Source: Candidatus Methanophagales archaeon (GTDB lineage: Archaea; Halobacteriota; Syntropharchaeia; Alkanophagales; Methanospirareceae). Taken from it: a stretch of DNA of 6,709 nucleotides. Where the stretch lies: positions 1 through 6,709 of the forward strand of contig PIXU01000237.1 of assembly GCA_003601795.1 (NCBI GenBank). The letters are read 5' to 3'. The notes under the pieces are model-generated. The model searched no databases and was not told the origin of the DNA. It was given only the letters and a program-made list of their open reading frames with translations. This document shows positions 6,276-6,709 of this stretch, one piece after another (the stretch's first letter is position 1; each line of letters opens with the position of its first letter). The position numbers and the translations under genes are program-made.

Positions 6276-6709
6276 ATGAACTCAAAAGAGACAATTATAA
6301 ACATATCAAGGGATTTTTTAGAGTCGAATTCGACATCCGGCTGATAAGATGGGTGATGGTTATATTCGTTCTGCGGCGTTCCACAGAAAACAGTTGCAGC
6401 CATCCCCAATTACATGGATAGATAGGTCAGGAACATCAGAGATCGATATGAGCATTCCAATGGTGATTTTCCGCGGGAAGGTAAGAAGAGGGGGCGAAAG
6501 AAGAAGATAAAAAAGCGAATATTCAGGCGGATAGTGAAGTATATCATGGATCACCCTCGCTCGACGCTCAAAGATGTAGCGCGGTATCTCAAGGAAGAAT
6601 ACAAGCTCGACTGTACAAACTGGTCAGAAAAAGGGAAAAGAGGACTGTTCACGTGGGTTATGCCGGAGGCTGGCTTTTAGCTCCATTTATTGCTGATATG
6701 GTGAAGAAA
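6276..6709 (+). pseudogene. Frame-broken N-terminal part of a probable transposase (runs off window)
   Basis: A good ribosome site and ATG start a frame that stops after 22 codons (MNSKETIINISRDFLESNST..., TGA 6342-6344), but protein-like sequence continues in other frames of the same strand. DKMGDGYIRSAAFHRK reads at 6343-6390, KTVAAIPNYMDR at 6387-6422, RSGTSEIDMSIPMVIF at 6424-6471, and a basic GKKRGRKKKIKKR followed by RRIVKYIMDHPRSTLKDVAR and YLKEEYKLDC at 6480-6610. LYKLVRKREKRTVHVG and YAGGWLLAPFIADMVKK then read at 6611-6709. The basic hinge plus the DHPRSTLKDVARYLKEEY helix pair resembles the DNA-binding half of transposases (IS630/Tc1-like or another DDE family). Pieces follow each other in sensible order, so this is one decayed gene with about five frame changes rather than chance frames. 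The catalytic domain, if present, is outside. The IS family is not certain; it is not an obvious copy of the element at the left edge. Confidence 0.5.

Noticed and set aside
6336..6362. CTGA and GGTGATGG resembling box D and box C of an archaeal guide RNA
   Set aside because: The boxes are in the wrong order, the C box has a mismatch, and they lie inside the broken coding frame.
6360..6554. 64-codon minus-strand frame at the right edge
   Set aside because: Antisense to the transposase-like fragments, which have a coherent order and a good upstream ribosome site.

Overview
This window looks archaeal, most likely from an F420-using euryarchaeote such as a methanogen, an anaerobic methane/alkane oxidiser or an Archaeoglobus-like lineage. 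The main reasons are a coenzyme F420 ligase (CofE), a DapL-type lysine-pathway aminotransferase, a 16-cysteine polyferredoxin-like protein and TATA-like AT-rich boxes upstream of genes. The lineage is an inference; there is no rRNA or other phylogenetic marker here.

Left part (1-3555). A minus-strand IS630-type transposase gene runs off the left edge; its N-terminal 242 codons are visible. Its 5' side abuts, head to head, the plus-strand tail of a small frame (818-1027). That frame overlaps by ATGA a complete 843-residue DUF499/COG1483-type AAA+ ATPase (1024-3555). DUF499 ATPases usually sit in multi-gene modules with DNA methylases and helicases, often in defence islands. Here the upstream neighbour seems cut by the insertion sequence, and the downstream side is closed by a convergent housekeeping operon, so the ATPase looks like an orphan of a broken module.

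Central and right part (3643-5970, all minus strand). Three tightly overlapping genes form an apparent operon transcribed right to left: LL-diaminopimelate aminotransferase (dapL), coenzyme F420-0:L-glutamate ligase (cofE, 4-base ATGA overlap) and a protein with four [4Fe-4S] motifs (17-base overlap). The operon joins lysine/cell-wall precursor synthesis, F420 cofactor maturation and an electron carrier. A TATA-like box lies about 65-75 bases upstream of dapL.

Right edge (5971-6709). About 300 bases without a convincing gene are followed by a well-started but repeatedly frame-broken plus-strand reading frame (from 6276). Its pieces read like the N-terminal helix-turn-helix part of a transposase, and it continues past the window. 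The window is thus housekeeping DNA flanked on both sides by mobile-element material. I find no CRISPR array, tRNA or rRNA, and nothing I can defend as a wholly new system. The most interesting item is the DUF499 ATPase with its truncated, translationally coupled partner.
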